From contig NC_083587.1 in assembly GCF_027579695.1 (NCBI RefSeq), positions 54,378,021-54,442,020 on the forward strand: a stretch of DNA of 64,000 bases, given 5' to 3'. The notes beneath the pieces were generated by a model. That model ran no database searches. It saw only the letters and a list, made by a program, of their open reading frames with translations, and was not told where the DNA came from. Made by a program: the position numbers and the translations under genes. Origin of the DNA: Neoarius graeffei. Lineage: Eukaryota > Chordata > Actinopteri > Siluriformes > Ariidae. Position 1 is the first letter of the stretch, and each line of letters begins with the position of its first letter. Below are positions 22,296 through 32,773 of this stretch, one piece after another.

Positions 22296-22893
22296 ACGGA
22301 AGCCGCGAGAGGCTCTTCATATAATCCTTTTTTTATTCACCTTGTTATCCCGAGATAACGACATAATTAATTCAGGATCTCGAGAAAACAACACAACTAA
22401 TTCGAGATCTTGAGAAAACAAAACCGTTATTCCGAGATCTCGAGAAAACAAAACAATTATTTCATGATCTCGAGTAAACAGCTGAGAAATGGTTCATTCA
22501 GGTGCGCCAAGAGACTTGTGATATGCTGACTTTGGGGCTATTTCTCATTCTGTATAGACGCAACTTTGGTCATTAGAATGTCTGGAATAATCGATCACCT
22601 AATAAGGCAATATTTTGATCAGGGGTTGACACAGGGAGAGATTGCATTAAGTCTTTTAATAAGGGATCATTTCAAAATTAGTCCGCGGCACCTCCGCAGA
22701 AGACTGGCCCTGCTTCGTCTCTACCGATGGAGATACAGTGATCCAGCTGAGATCATGAAATAATTGTTTTGTTTTCTCGAGATCACGGAATAATTGTTTT
22801 GTTTTCTCGAGATCCTGAATTAATTATGTCGTTATCTAGGGATAACAAGGTGAATAAAAAAAGATTATATGAAGGGCCTCTCGCGGCTTCCGT
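22296..22893 (+). mobile_element. Small DNA element with CGAGATCTCGAG subterminal repeats and an HTH ORF
   Basis: The inverted ends ACGGAAGCCGCGAGAGG (22296) and CCTCTCGCGGCTTCCGT (22893) extend into 'cttcatataatc' and 'attcaccttgttatc'. Both arms then carry repeats of 'gatctcgagaaaacaaaac', four at the left and two or three inverted at the right. A 65-codon ORF fills the middle. An imperfect 'atatac' flank may be the target duplication. The protein resembles the N-terminus of fish integrase-core transposases sometimes called IS3EU or Ginger-like; the family call is tentative. Confidence 0.6.
22578..22763 (+). CDS. Helix-turn-helix mini-protein of the small element
   Basis: From ATG 22578 the product is about 61 residues (a start at 22566 is also possible). 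The sequence SGIIDHLIRQYFDQGLTQGE reads as helix-turn-helix, followed by a basic RHLRRRLALLRLYRWR helix and the stop after AEIMK. It matches the DNA-binding beginning of integrase-core (DDE) transposases of fish, without the catalytic core. The ORF is uninterrupted and runs up to the right subterminal repeats. It may be a leftover or a functional DNA-binding peptide. Confidence 0.5.
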   Translation: MSGIIDHLIRQYFDQGLTQGEIALSLLIRDHFKISPRHLRRRLALLRLYRWRYSDPAEIMK

Positions 22894-23019
22894 AAATATA
22901 CACTCAAACAAAACAGCAGTAAAGGAGGAGAGGGGTGACAGCCCGAGGAAAGCCCCCACAGGAGCGCACATTATTTGCAACATAGGCTACCCAACTCAGT
23001 ACAAGAACAAAACACTTAC

Positions 23020-23119
23020 AGTGTGTGCAGTAGGCTTCGTGCGCATTGTTCTGCACCTCTCGGAGGAAGGGGTAGGTGCCCTGTAAATCTTTGGAAAAGG
23101 TACATTTTCTTTTCGGCAT
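23020..23119 (-). CDS. First exon of a hAT transposase (BED-like finger start)
   Basis: The frame opens MPKRKCTFSKDLQGTYPFLR and proceeds to YCTHC, the first zinc-binding pair of the finger seen at the start of many vertebrate hAT transposases. A consensus donor GTAAGT begins at 23019 inside the TGT codon. The second finger half and the rest of the enzyme are not found. It lies inside the 21707-23474 hAT, supporting its superfamily assignment. Confidence 0.6.
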
Positions 23120-23641
23120 AATTGCTGCGGCATTACTGCTGCTAGCTGCTAGACAAAGAACATTCGTGCCAGTTAATGTTTATTTTATTGTTGCATGGCA
23201 ACACGTTCTGTTGTCTGGAATAATGTGGCTAAATAAACACCCATGCCACAGGGCCAGGGGGCAGTAACCAGGAAAGTTTGCGATTCCTGTCAATTCATCA
23301 AAATAGTAAATGCAGACATTTCTTCGCTAATGATTCCCACACTGCTCAGTCGCAAATGTCGCGACTGGCGAAAACCGGGACATATCCGTGTCCCGACAGA
23401 CTTTTGTCGGGACTCGGGACACACAACCCCAAATCGGGACTGTCCCGGTAAAACCGGGACGTCTGGTCACCCTAGCCAGGAAGGATATAGTAACTTATAT
23501 AATCACTCTTTACAACTGTGGTGAGCAGAAAAGCATCTCAGCATGCAACAGCAGAAGAGCACACTGGGCTCCACTCCTGCAGCCAAGAACAGCAATCTTA
23601 GAATCAAGAACAAGTTCCTATTAAAATGGCCGGTGAGTGTA

Positions 23642-24531
23642 ATTGTTAAACACTCGTTGCTGTACTTATGGAAATTTCCACACTTTGCTGCTTCTGAAAT
23701 TGCTCATAGAGTGGTTTTCCTTTACTGCCAGTGTATCTGTCTGAGTCGTTTTACAAGCTTGTAAAAGTGAAGAGAATTTAGCCATGAAACATTTTTGCAA
23801 GTAAAACCTACATAAAGCTTATTCGCAATGTTTATATCACAATTCTCAATTCTCTGACAGTAGTTCTGCTGCAAGGTAATTCACAGGTTTATATCAATGT
23901 GCTGGTTCTAATATGTTATTTTTTTCTACTGTACCAGCTTATGGTGGATGCTCCATATAAACAGTATATAGTGCATAAGTGTTAATGTTGATATTGTGAA
24001 GCTTCCTGTGAATTAATTTTTTACTTAGGAGTGTCCAGTGCATTTGTTTTCTGACACTGACCCCAATCGCGCCAATGATCTCCAAATCACAGAAATCAGA
24101 GCGAAAACTTCATTAGCTGGTAGCTGACGATCCATTCGAAAGCAAATGAATTACGTCTTATCAGGCAGCACTGTGATAAAAATGATAACGACTGCCAAGA
24201 TAGAAAAAGAGGGCAAAAATGTGGGAAATGATGAAAAGCTGCATGAGATACACAAACTGATCTGTTATCCCATTTATTTCACTCCAGTTCCTTAAACTCC
24301 CTTGAGGCATCTAATTGCTTCAAAGGATTTTGCTTCTTTCCAGCCAGGGTCCTGTGGGTACAAGAAATTATTTTTTTTCTAATCAGTGCAGACTTCTGTT
24401 TGAAATCCCTGGAGCTGTTAGAAGTTGAACCTGGAGCTGAAAATTGCAATGTTATATGCACTATGTGAGAGCGAATACGTTTCCAGTGAAAAACAGTATG
24501 CACATCCTTGTCTTTTATGCAAAAGGATATA
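23642..24531. other. Unassigned DNA
   Basis: No gene or known repeat recognised over about 890 bp. Confidence 0.4.
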
Positions 24532-25130
24532 CAACCCCAATTCCATAAAAGTTGGGACGCTGTGTAAACTGTAAATAAAAACAGAACGTGATAATTTGCA
24601 AATCATGGAAACCCGGTATTTCATTAAAAATAGTACAAAGACAACATATCAAATGTTGAAACTGAGAAATTTGATTGGTTTTTGAAAAATATGTGCTCAT
24701 TTTGAATTTGATGTCAGCAACACATTTCAGAAAAGTTGGGAAGGGGCAACAAAAGACTGAAAAAGGTGTGTAATGTAAAAAAAAAACCTCATTTGGTTAA
24801 TTAGCAACAGGTCAGCAGCTGTGATGGTAAGAAGGGGCATTAGTGCACATGACATGGGTAGCTTGTACATCTGGGAAGGCATCATTAATGCTGAATGATA
24901 TATACACGTTTCAGAGCAATATACTGCCATCCAGACAAAATCTTTTTCAGGGAAGGCCTTCTTTCTTCCAGCAAGACAATGACAAACTGCTTTCTGTACA
25001 TATTAAAACTGCATGGCTCTGTATTAAAAGAGTACAGGTGCAAAACTGGCCTGCCTGCAGTCCAGACCTGTCTCCTATTTAAAACATTTGGTGCATTATG
25101 AAGCACAAAATATGACAAAGGAGACCCTGA
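24532..25130 (+). mobile_element. Internally deleted Tc1-like remnant ('caaccccaattcc' family)
   Basis: The left end 'caaccccaattccataaaag' after TA matches the element at 49706. The middle of the transposase is lost. The C-terminal block is still readable on the plus strand around 24955-25085, with a DND near 24977 and [12 protein letters not shown] near 25045. The right inverted end is missing. From 25137 on, a 'cttggtcttgac'-like repeat related to hAT ends may follow. Confidence 0.7.
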
Positions 25131-26295
25131 ACTTGATTTGTTCTCAACTCTTCAAAGTCTTGGTTTTGTCTCAGTCTCGATAAACTCTAGTCTTGGTCAT
25201 GACTTGGTCTCGGTTTAGGTGGTCTTGACAACATCATTACATTTATATAAGGAAACGTATGAAGTAATAGACCATTTTTCAGACAAAAACCTCATCAAAG
25301 CTATCTGGGACAGCAAGTGCGACAGAAGCAATTGTGATGGCCAAAGAGGCACCTTCTTCCAATTTCCTGAAACTACACACCAATCATTTTTCTTATACAA
25401 TCACTTTTGGTGTGATGGGGATATAAATATTCTTAATATGTATCAACTATACCTCATTTCATTCTTGACACTTTATTGTATAGTATTTTAGCTTTACAGG
25501 ATTTCTTGACACCTTATTAAGATTTTTGATAGTACTCTATATGAACCAAACACTACCACTGTAGAATAACGACACTTTGGAGAAGAGTGATTTTATGATG
25601 TGAGACTACTGAGCATAGGAATCATGCATCTTATTATATATTCAAATATGAACAGTTTTAGTGCAAGAGGTTCTCTACAAATTAATCAGTAAATGAATCA
25701 CTGTTGTACAAATGAATCATGAATCAATTTTACACAAATGAATTATGAGGTAGTCATTTAAATAAACCATAATCTATGGCTATACCTATAAATTATGGCT
25801 CACCAGTATGCAAATGAAACATGAATTAATATTATATAACTACAAGTAAATGATTATACCTGTGAATAATGAATCAACTATCAAGAAATGAATCCTAAAA
25901 TGTATACTAATTAGGAAGCCATCGCTTAGTATACCACATATTATGAGGACATCCCACAGCTTGTGTGTTCTGAGCCTGGGAGCAAAGTGCAAATGTTTCA
26001 GATGTGATACACAGTACACTACGTCATCAGCAGATATTGTTTATTGCTTTATGATTGATGGCGCAACATGGTACTCCTGGAACTGTACCAGTTTCACTGA
26101 TTACCAAGGGTCTGGGTGAGAAATGTAATCTAACGAAACTAGAGGCATCGTGGTGAAATAATTTCTTTGCTTCTTTATTTTTTAAAGATATGATAAAACC
26201 CCTTGATCCTGTACTAAATTAGATAATTAACTTAACAAATGTCAGAAAATCGTGAAGAAGTCATCATGAAATCTTCATATCTATCTGGGGTGGAA
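25131..26295. other. Unassigned AT-rich DNA
   Basis: 25137-25240 contains 'agtcttggtcatgacttggt' words resembling the subterminal repeats of the hAT at 46095. 25660-25900 is repetitive 'aaatgaatca/tgaatcaa' text. No gene recognised. Confidence 0.4.
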
Positions 26296-26443
26296 AACGC
26301 TGGTTACGAATGTAACCGTGGTTCTATGACTAAGTGGAAGACCGCCAGGGCGGTGCTAAAAGCACTAGTGGAAGGATCTTTGCATCCGCGCGTTTTAAGC
26401 GTCGCATACAAAAGTTGTCATCTCATGACATATGACGTGCCTA

Positions 26444-26445
<2 letters not shown>
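26296..26445 (-). repeat. DIRS right inverted terminal repeat
   Basis: The part 26338-26445 ('accgccagggcggtgctaaa' to 'atatgacgtgcct') is the reverse complement of 33270-33375 with a few changes. The outer 26296-26340 ('ctggttacgaatgtaacc') is complemented by the first half of the internal complementary region. Confidence 0.9.

Positions 26446-26510
<65 letters not shown>
26446..26510. repeat. (TA)n microsatellite inside the DIRS end
   Basis: About 65 bp of TA dinucleotides between the right terminal repeat and the internal complementary region. ORFs across it in both directions are artefacts. Confidence 0.95.
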
Positions 26511-26512
<2 letters not shown>

Positions 26513-26559
26513 TTTGGCCTCAAGATCATTCTCGCGCAATCCAAGTGACCAAAGACCCT

Positions 26560-26665
26560 GGCGGTCTTCCACTTAGTCATAGAACCACGGTTACATTCGT
26601 AACCAGTGTTCTATTTCCTTCACTCCAGACCACCAGGGTGGTGCTAAAAGCACTAGTGGAAGACG
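26560..26665 (-). repeat. DIRS internal complementary region
   Basis: The first half ('cggtcttccacttagtcata' to 'cgtaaccagtgtt') complements the outer right repeat at 26296-26345. The second half ('tctatttccttcactccaga' onward) complements the outer left repeat at 33345-33393. The junction near 26607-26610 is where the circular intermediate's ends would meet, following the known DIRS replication model. Confidence 0.85.
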
Positions 26666-26778
26666 AATACCAACCCAGTCATGGGGAATTCAGAAGAGCA
26701 TCACCACCTTCTGGAAGAACAGCTGCACACAGCAATGGCATGGATGAAACATTTAGCCTGTAGTACCGGGCAAATGTA
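26640..26778 (-). pseudogene. Detached C-terminus of the DIRS tyrosine recombinase
   Basis: Downstream of the Tc1 on the minus strand the recombinase frame resumes in phase. It gives the expected FARYYRLNV segment with the catalytic tyrosine, then reads on to a TGA near 26690. Before the Tc1 insertion the frame was continuous across this point. Confidence 0.75.
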
Positions 26779-28388
26779 CAGTGGTGCTTGAAAGTTTGTG
26801 AACCCTTTAGAATTTTCTATATTTCTGCATAAATATGACCTAAAACATCATTAGATTTTCACACAAGTCCTAAAAGTAGATAAAAAGAACCCAGTTAAAC
26901 AAATGAGACAAAAATATTATACTTGGTCATTTATTTATTGAGGAAAATGATCCAGTATTACACATCTGTGAGTGGCAAAAGTATGTGAACCTTTGCTTTC
27001 AGTATCTGGTGTGACCCCCTTGTGCAGCAATAACTGCAACTAAACATTTCCGGTAACTGTCGATCAGTCCTGCACGCTGGCTTGGAGGAGTTTTAGTCCA
27101 TTCCTCCGTACAGAACAGCTTCAACTCTGGGATGTTGGTGGGTTTCCTCAAATGAACTGTTCGCTTCAGGTCCTTCCACAACATTTTGATTGGATTAAGG
27201 TCAGGACTTTGACTTGGCCATTCCAAAACATGAACTTTATTCTTCTTTAACCATTCTTTAGTAGAACAACTTGTGTGCTTAGGGTCGTTGTCTTGCTGCA
27301 TGACCCACCTTCTCTTGAGATTCAGTTCATGGACAGATGTCCTGACATTTTCCTTTAGAATTCGCTGGTATAATTCAGAATTCATTGTTCCATCAATGAT
27401 GGCAAGCCGTCCTCGCCCAGATGCACCAAAACAGGCCCAAACCATGATACTACCACCACCATGTTTCACAGATGAGATAAGGTTCTTATGGTGGAATGCA
27501 GTGTTTTCCTTTCTCCAAACATAACGCTTCTCATTTAAACCAAAAAGTTCTACTTTGGTCTCATCCATCCACAAAACATTTATCTAATAGCCTTCTGGCT
27601 TGTCCAAGTGATCTTTAGCAAACTGCAGACGAGCAGCAATGTTCTTTTTGGAGAGCAGTGGCTTTCTCCTTGCAACCTTGCCATGCACACCATTGTTGTT
27701 CAGTGTTCTCCTGATGGTGGACTCATGAACATTAACATTAGCCAATGTGAGAGAGGCCTTCAGTTGCTTAGAAGTTACCCTGGGGTCCTTTGTGACCTCG
27801 CTAACTATTACACGCCTTGCTCTTGGAGTGATCTTTGTTGGTCGACCACTCCTGGGGAGGGTAACAGTGGCCTTGAATTTCCTCCATTTGTACACAATCT
27901 GTCTGACTGTGGATTGGTGGAGTCCAAACTCTTTAGATATGCTTTTGTAACCTTTTCCAGCCTGATGAGCATCAACAACGTTTTTTCTGAGGTCCTCAGA
28001 AATCTCCTTTGTTCGTGCCATGATACACTTCCACAAACATGTGTTGTGAAGATCAGACTTTGATAGATCCCTGTTCTTTAAATAAAACAGGGTGCCCACT
28101 CACACCTGATTGTCATCCCACTGATTGAAAACACCTGACTCTAATTTCACCTTCAAATTAACTGCTAATCCTAGAGGTTCACATACTTTTGCCATTCACA
28201 GATATGTAATATTGGATCATTTTCCTCAATAAATAAATGACCAAGTATAATATTTTTGTCTCACTTGTTTAACTGGGTTCTCTTTATCTACTTTTAGGAC
28301 TTGTGTGAAAATCTGATGATGTTTTAGGTCATATTTATGCAGAAATATAGAAAATTCTAAAGGGTTCACAAACTTTTAAGCACCACTG
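26779..28388 (-). mobile_element. Tc1-family transposon, copy 2
   Basis: Ends 'cagtggtgcttgaaagtttg' and its complement are flanked by TA (26777-26778 and 28389-28390). It has inserted in the recombinase gene of the DIRS element. The internal direct repeats 'gtgagtggcaaaagtatgtg' and 'cacatacttttgccattcac' are present. At 1610 bp it is full length. Confidence 0.95.
26999..28021 (-). pseudogene. Tc1 transposase with one nonsense codon (copy 2)
   Basis: The start is ATG 28021 (MARTKEISED); the frame holds to the stop at 26999, 340 codons. One in-frame TAG near 27583 replaces the tryptophan that precedes the DETK catalytic block. The paired-type HTH, the DETK aspartate and the DNDPKH aspartate are visible. 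The third acidic residue of the DD34E triad reads lysine (DLNPIKMLW), so the enzyme would be inactive even without the stop. Outwardly this is the best-preserved copy of the family in the window. Confidence 0.9.
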
Positions 28389-31206
28389 TACATGTATTGG
28401 ACCAAGTTGCAGCAGCACAAATGTCAGAGAGTGGTACACTCCGGAGAGCTGCCCATGATGTTGCCTGAGCACGCGTCGAATGGCAGCGGACAAGAGAGCA
28501 CACAGTACGTCCCATAGATTCATAGGCATAGGTGATTGCCTCCACAACCCAACAGGAGAGCCGCTGCTTGGACAGAGGCCTTCCTCTTGGAGCACCACCA
28601 AAACAAACAAACAATTGGTCTGTCATATGAAAGGCTGCCGTCCTATCAAAATAAAACCTCTGAGCCCTGACAGGGCACAACTCTGCACGCAAGTCCATCC
28701 TGTCCGCCGGTATAGCAGTCAGCAAAATTGGCTGGTTGCTAAACTGGGGAGCTAAGACTTTCGGGAGGAAAGCTGGGTTAGGCCACAATGAAACACTGTC
28801 AAACATAGGGCCCCAATGAAGACAAACAGTACTCACTGAGAGGGCATGTAGCTCACTCACACGCCGGGCTGTTGTGATGGCAAGGAGAAAAGCTGTTTTA
28901 ACAGATAGCCACTTAATGTCAGCTGCTGCCAGGGGCTCATAAGGAGGCAAGCAAAGGGATTCGAGCACAGTGTTCAGATCCCATGACAGACTCCGCACAA
29001 AATGAGGAGGATCAAGACGAACTGCCCCTCTCAAAAAGGCTACCACCAGCCGGTGGGACCCAAGTGAAACACCTCCAACCTCTGAACAGTGGGCTGTTAG
29101 TGCTGCAACATACACCTTAAGTGTAGATGCAGCCCTGCCAAGCTCTAAAAGGTGCTGCAGGAAATCTAAAATCTGTGGAACAGAGCAGCTTAGGGGGTCA
29201 ATGTTGCGTTCTGCACACCAATCACAGAACACCTTCCACTTTCCTGCATACAAGCATTGGGTAGATTCTGCACGTGCGTTCACCAGTGTTCCTGGTCCCT
29301 TCTGAACACTCCAGTAGTAGCCCCGGGGCCCCAAGGGCCACACCCAGAGCTTCAGGCGTTCGGGACATGGGTGTTGAATCCTGCCCTCCATCTGCGTCAG
29401 CAAGTCGGGCCTGCTGGGCAGCTGACAAGGGAGTCCCACTAGTAGTGACAGCAGGAGCTGGAACCATGGCCTGGATGGCCGATGAGGAGCTATCAATAGC
29501 ACATGGTGACCGTGATCGTGCACACGGCAGAGAGTCCTCCACAACAGTGGTAGAGGGGGAAAGGCATAAAGGATGGCCCTCGGCCAGTCGTGGGCCAGAG
29601 CATCCTGGCCCAACACTGCCGTTTCTTCTCCCAGGGAAAACCATGTCGGACAATGAGTTGTCTGACTGCTCGCAAACAGGTCCACAGTTGCTCTCCCATA
29701 GGTTTTCCAGATCTGTTCCACCATGTCTGGATGCAGTTTCCAATCCCCTTGAGACACCTTGCCGCGTGACAGAGCATCTGCCACACTATTTAGGCGTCCA
29801 GGTAGATAAGATGCCCTTATGGAAAGGAGGTTGTCCTGAGCCCATACTAGGAGACTGTGAGCCACCTGAAGCGTAGCTACAGACCTTGTGCCCCCCTGAT
29901 GATTGATATAGAGAACAGTTGCCACATTGTCTGTACGTACCAATACATGTTTGCCCCGCAGCACTTCCTGAAAGTGGCGCAATGTCAGAAACACTGCCAT
30001 CAACTCCAGTGTGTTGATGTGGGACGTGCGCCACAGAGCAGGCCAGGTGCCGTTCACACCTTGCCGACGTCAGACTCCACCCCAACCCATGAGGGAAGCA
30101 TCTGTCCGGATAACCTCCCACCGTCCCGGTGGGGGACCAAGTGGAACTCCACGAGTGAGAAAGTGTGCCTGGGACCAAGGTCTTAGCGTGAGCATGCAAT
30201 GGCGTGTTATTCTCACCCTCATGTGCCTGTCTCGCACTGGACACAGACGCAGTTGAAGAAGCCATCTCTGAAAAGCCCTTAGCCACAGAAGACCCAGAGG
30301 AATGACTACTGAGGCCGCTGTGAGTTTCCCCAACAGCCGAAGGAGAGAAACGTAACGCTGAGTTCCCCCGACACGAAGGTGGTTCACGCCAGTGAGAATT
30401 GAACTTATTCTGTCTGGCGTGGGACTGGCCAGCATAGTGTTCGAATCCAGGGCAAGGCCGATGAAACGTGTTGCCTGGACTGGGACCAGTTTGCACTTCC
30501 TCTGGTTCACCCTGAACCCCAGAGCCGTAATGTGTAGTAGCAACTGGTGAGCATGTTCTCTGGCCTGTTTGGGCAATGCCGCACAAAGAAGCCAGTCGTC
30601 CAAGTAAGGGAGCACTCTTATACCCTCCTTCTGAAGGGGTTCTAGTGCTACTTGGACGCATTTCAAGAACACCCTTGGTGCCAGAGAAAGTCCAAAGGGG
30701 AGAACTCTGAACTGAAAAATCTTTCCCATGAACAAAAAACGAAGGAAGCACCTGTGGTCCACGGCAATGGGTATGTGAAAATAGGTGTCCTCGAGATCTA
30801 CGGTCATAAACCAGTCCTGGTTTGTGACCGCTTGCAGTACATCTGTTGTTCGTAGCATTCGAAAAGGAAGCACCTTCAAGAAACGGTTTAACCTTCTTAA
30901 ATCTAAAATCGGCCTGAACCCGCCGTCTTTCTTTGGAACGAGAAAATAAACTGAAAAGAAACCCCCTGGGTGAACAATGGGGTCGGCCATCTCTATGGCT
31001 CCTTTTTGTAGCAACAACTGAACTTCTCTCGACAAGGCTTCTGCCTGTCTTGGATTGGTTATAACTGTCTGCCTCACACCCGAATGTATTGGTGGCTGGC
31101 GGTGGAATTGCAGGCAGTACCCTTCTGAAAGGGTGGTGAGTAGCCATTGGTTGGTTGTTATTTTGTGCCAACACGCTAGCTGGCTGCCTGTAAAAACTCC
31201 TGCCAC
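28389..31206 (-). pseudogene. DIRS reverse transcriptase, RNase H and tyrosine recombinase
   Basis: The frame from ATG 31206 contains RT motifs VPKKDGGFRPILDLRRLN (residues 90-107), DLEDTYFHIPI (137-147), FGLSLAPRVF (171-180) and the catalytic YLDDWL (201-206), then the RNase H start TDASLMGWG. A TGA at 30072-30070 interrupts it. The same frame continues with the rest of RNase H (TLELMAVF, DNVATVLYINHQGG, NSVADALSR) and a tyrosine recombinase with TARRVSEL near 28860 and HSTR near 28475. The Tc1 cuts the frame just before the catalytic tyrosine. Confidence 0.9.
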
Positions 31207-31219
31207 TGGCCCTGGCCTG

Positions 31220-32773
31220 TCAGTGGTCCTGTCTACGTTTTTCGGAAGGGATGGGGGGGCGACGACGATGGGGAGGACCCGTCTGTCGAAAAGGGCGAAA
31301 ACTCATGTGTGGCTGAGTGCCACCCTGCCTGGCCGAGGGAGATGGGGGATTGGGGGCCCACTGCTGGGGTCGATGGGGAGACCTTTGTGCAGCTCTAGGG
31401 GCCACATGCCTAAAGCGTGAGGCAGAAGGGTTTGGTGGAGCTCTGAAGGTGGGTGCTACGCCCACATGATGGGAGCGAGACTCTGTAACAGACACACATC
31501 TGTCAAGAGCCTCTTGTGCTGCTGGCCCAAAGACCTGTCCAGGTGCCAGTGGGAGGTGCCTCAGGTTGTTCCTGCATACTTCTGGCAGAGGTGATTGAGC
31601 CAGCCACACTTGCCGATGGGCTTGCAGCAAGGTGCCCAAGGTAGTGCCACACTGGTTGGCAATGACACCCATAGCCTGCAGTGCAAGTTCCAGTACCTCA
31701 GCCGCCAGTGGGTCTGCCGATGATGTGTTGAGTGTCGAGTGCAGCATAACAAGCATGTGTGCCAGCGAGTTAGACACCCTGCCAAGAAAGGCAGTAGAGT
31801 TGTAAGCACGAGAAAGTAGCTCGTCTGTGCGGTGGCACTCAGCGTTAGGGCAACGCACCTGCTCCCGAAGTGCTTCATCGGGGGACACAATGAGCAAAGC
31901 AATACTTAATTCGACTACTGGCATGCTACCCAAGCCAACAGCACCAGGGTCCTGCATCGCTGCAAGCATGCGAGACATCTGGTCTGGACGGGCAGGTTTC
32001 GTAGCAGCCTCCAGGGCAGAAGGCACCACAGAAGTAAAGTCATGACACTGTGGAATTACCAGAGAGGCACGCTGAACACAGCGCAGGAACATGTTCTCAG
32101 ATCCGGTAGGAGGCGCTGGGGTGTCCAACTGCAAACATGCAAGCAAAGCCTTCAGTGTGGCCTCCACCAAACCCACCACTGAGGCAGACTCCCCAGATCG
32201 CCCAGAGGTAACATCACTGCCCGAATCACGGGGCTCAACACCTGGCAGGATTTCGCTTGGTGGCTGCGCCGAGGAAGAAGGCTGACTGAAAAAGGTGTCT
32301 GAGGCAGCCACAGCCATCACTTCCTCTTGGTCAGGTGGCTGAGAACATGAGCCAACGGGTGACAAGGAGGCAGGCGGTGCAGGCTGTTCCTCTACAGTAC
32401 CTACCTGTGCCCCTGCTGTAGGGGGGGGGGGCCTTGCAAGCAGAGGCAGCAGACGCTCCACTGTAGATGAGAGCACTTCCACTTTACGCTCTAACTCCGA
32501 AGACTTAGATTTTTTGCGCTGTTTTGCATGCACTGGTGGTGAAAGCTTACGCTTACGCTGTGTCTGAGAATCCGAGAGCAGAAAACTGCTAGATGCACGT
32601 TCCACACCAGCCAACCGCGCCTGTCTAACAGTAAGCGGCATTAATGCACAGGAAGGGCATGGATCAGACATTGCCTCCCTTAGATGTTGCATGCCAAGGC
32701 ACTCCGTGCAGCGATCATGTGCATCCAGCACCTCCATTAGATTGGGGCAAGTGGAACACCTCACTGAATCCAT
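31220..32773 (-). CDS. DIRS ORF1, gag-like protein
   Basis: 517 residues, uninterrupted. The N-terminus has three CxxC pairs (residues 6/9, 22/25, 39/42), likely zinc-binding. A basic segment RKRKLSPPVHAKQRKKSK follows, then a coiled-coil-like stretch (ELERKVEVLSSTVERLL) and a proline/alanine/serine-rich part; the C-terminus is proline- and arginine-rich. Position upstream of RT and composition suit a DIRS gag. It ends 13 bp before the pol ATG, in a different frame. Confidence 0.8.
   Translation of the reverse strand: MDSVRCSTCPNLMEVLDAHDRCTECLGMQHLREAMSDPCPSCALMPLTVRQARLAGVERASSSFLLSDSQTQRKRKLSPPVHAKQRKKSKSSELERKVEVLSSTVERLLPLLARPPPPTAGAQVGTVEEQPAPPASLSPVGSCSQPPDQEEVMAVAASDTFFSQPSSSAQPPSEILPGVEPRDSGSDVTSGRSGESASVVGLVEATLKALLACLQLDTPAPPTGSENMFLRCVQRASLVIPQCHDFTSVVPSALEAATKPARPDQMSRMLAAMQDPGAVGLGSMPVVELSIALLIVSPDEALREQVRCPNAECHRTDELLSRAYNSTAFLGRVSNSLAHMLVMLHSTLNTSSADPLAAEVLELALQAMGVIANQCGTTLGTLLQAHRQVWLAQSPLPEVCRNNLRHLPLAPGQVFGPAAQEALDRCVSVTESRSHHVGVAPTFRAPPNPSASRFRHVAPRAAQRSPHRPQQWAPNPPSPSARQGGTQPHMSFRPFRQTGPPHRRRPPIPSEKRRQDH

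Larger units (their letters stand above)
21707..23474 (-). mobile_element. hAT transposon with a BED-type finger exon
   Basis: The ends TAGGGTGACCAGGTTTCCCT (21707) and the complement of ACCGGGACGTCTGGTCACCC (ending 23474) are flanked by an exact 8-bp duplication, 'gccaggaa' (21699-21706 and 23475-23482). Near both ends 'accgggac' words recur. On the minus strand it keeps the first exon of a transposase (23119-23020) but no dimerisation or catalytic region. A 598-bp element (22296-22893) is nested within. Confidence 0.82.
21291..23639 (+). mobile_element. Tc1-like element of the 'gccggtgagtgta' family, interrupted (copy C2)
   Basis: The ends CACTCACTGGGCACTTTATT (21291) and AATGGCCGGTGAGTG (23639) are inverted, flanked by TA (21289-21290 and 23640-23641). 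The left part carries decayed text that resembles the N-terminal part of a transposase on the minus strand. A hAT element (21707-23474) is inserted with a perfect duplication; without it the host element would be about 570 bp. Confidence 0.75.

Noticed and set aside
25219-25491. 90-residue ORF with partly protein-like text
   Set aside because: No known domain, no splice context and AT-rich surroundings; not supported as a gene.
26239-26763. 174-residue ORF
   Set aside because: Read through a (TA)n microsatellite and DIRS terminal repeats; the repetitive YIYIYI segment shows it is not a gene.
27608-28063. Plus-strand ORF of 151 aa, also at 4177 and 37190
   Set aside because: Antisense shadow of Tc1 transposase, repeated because the element is repeated.
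29274-29876. 200-residue plus-strand ORF
   Set aside because: It lies antisense to the DIRS pol gene, which has clear RT, RNase H and recombinase motifs on the other strand.
29786-31174. 462-residue minus-strand ORF
   Set aside because: A shifted frame over the DIRS RT; the overlapping frame carries the RT motifs, this one has none.
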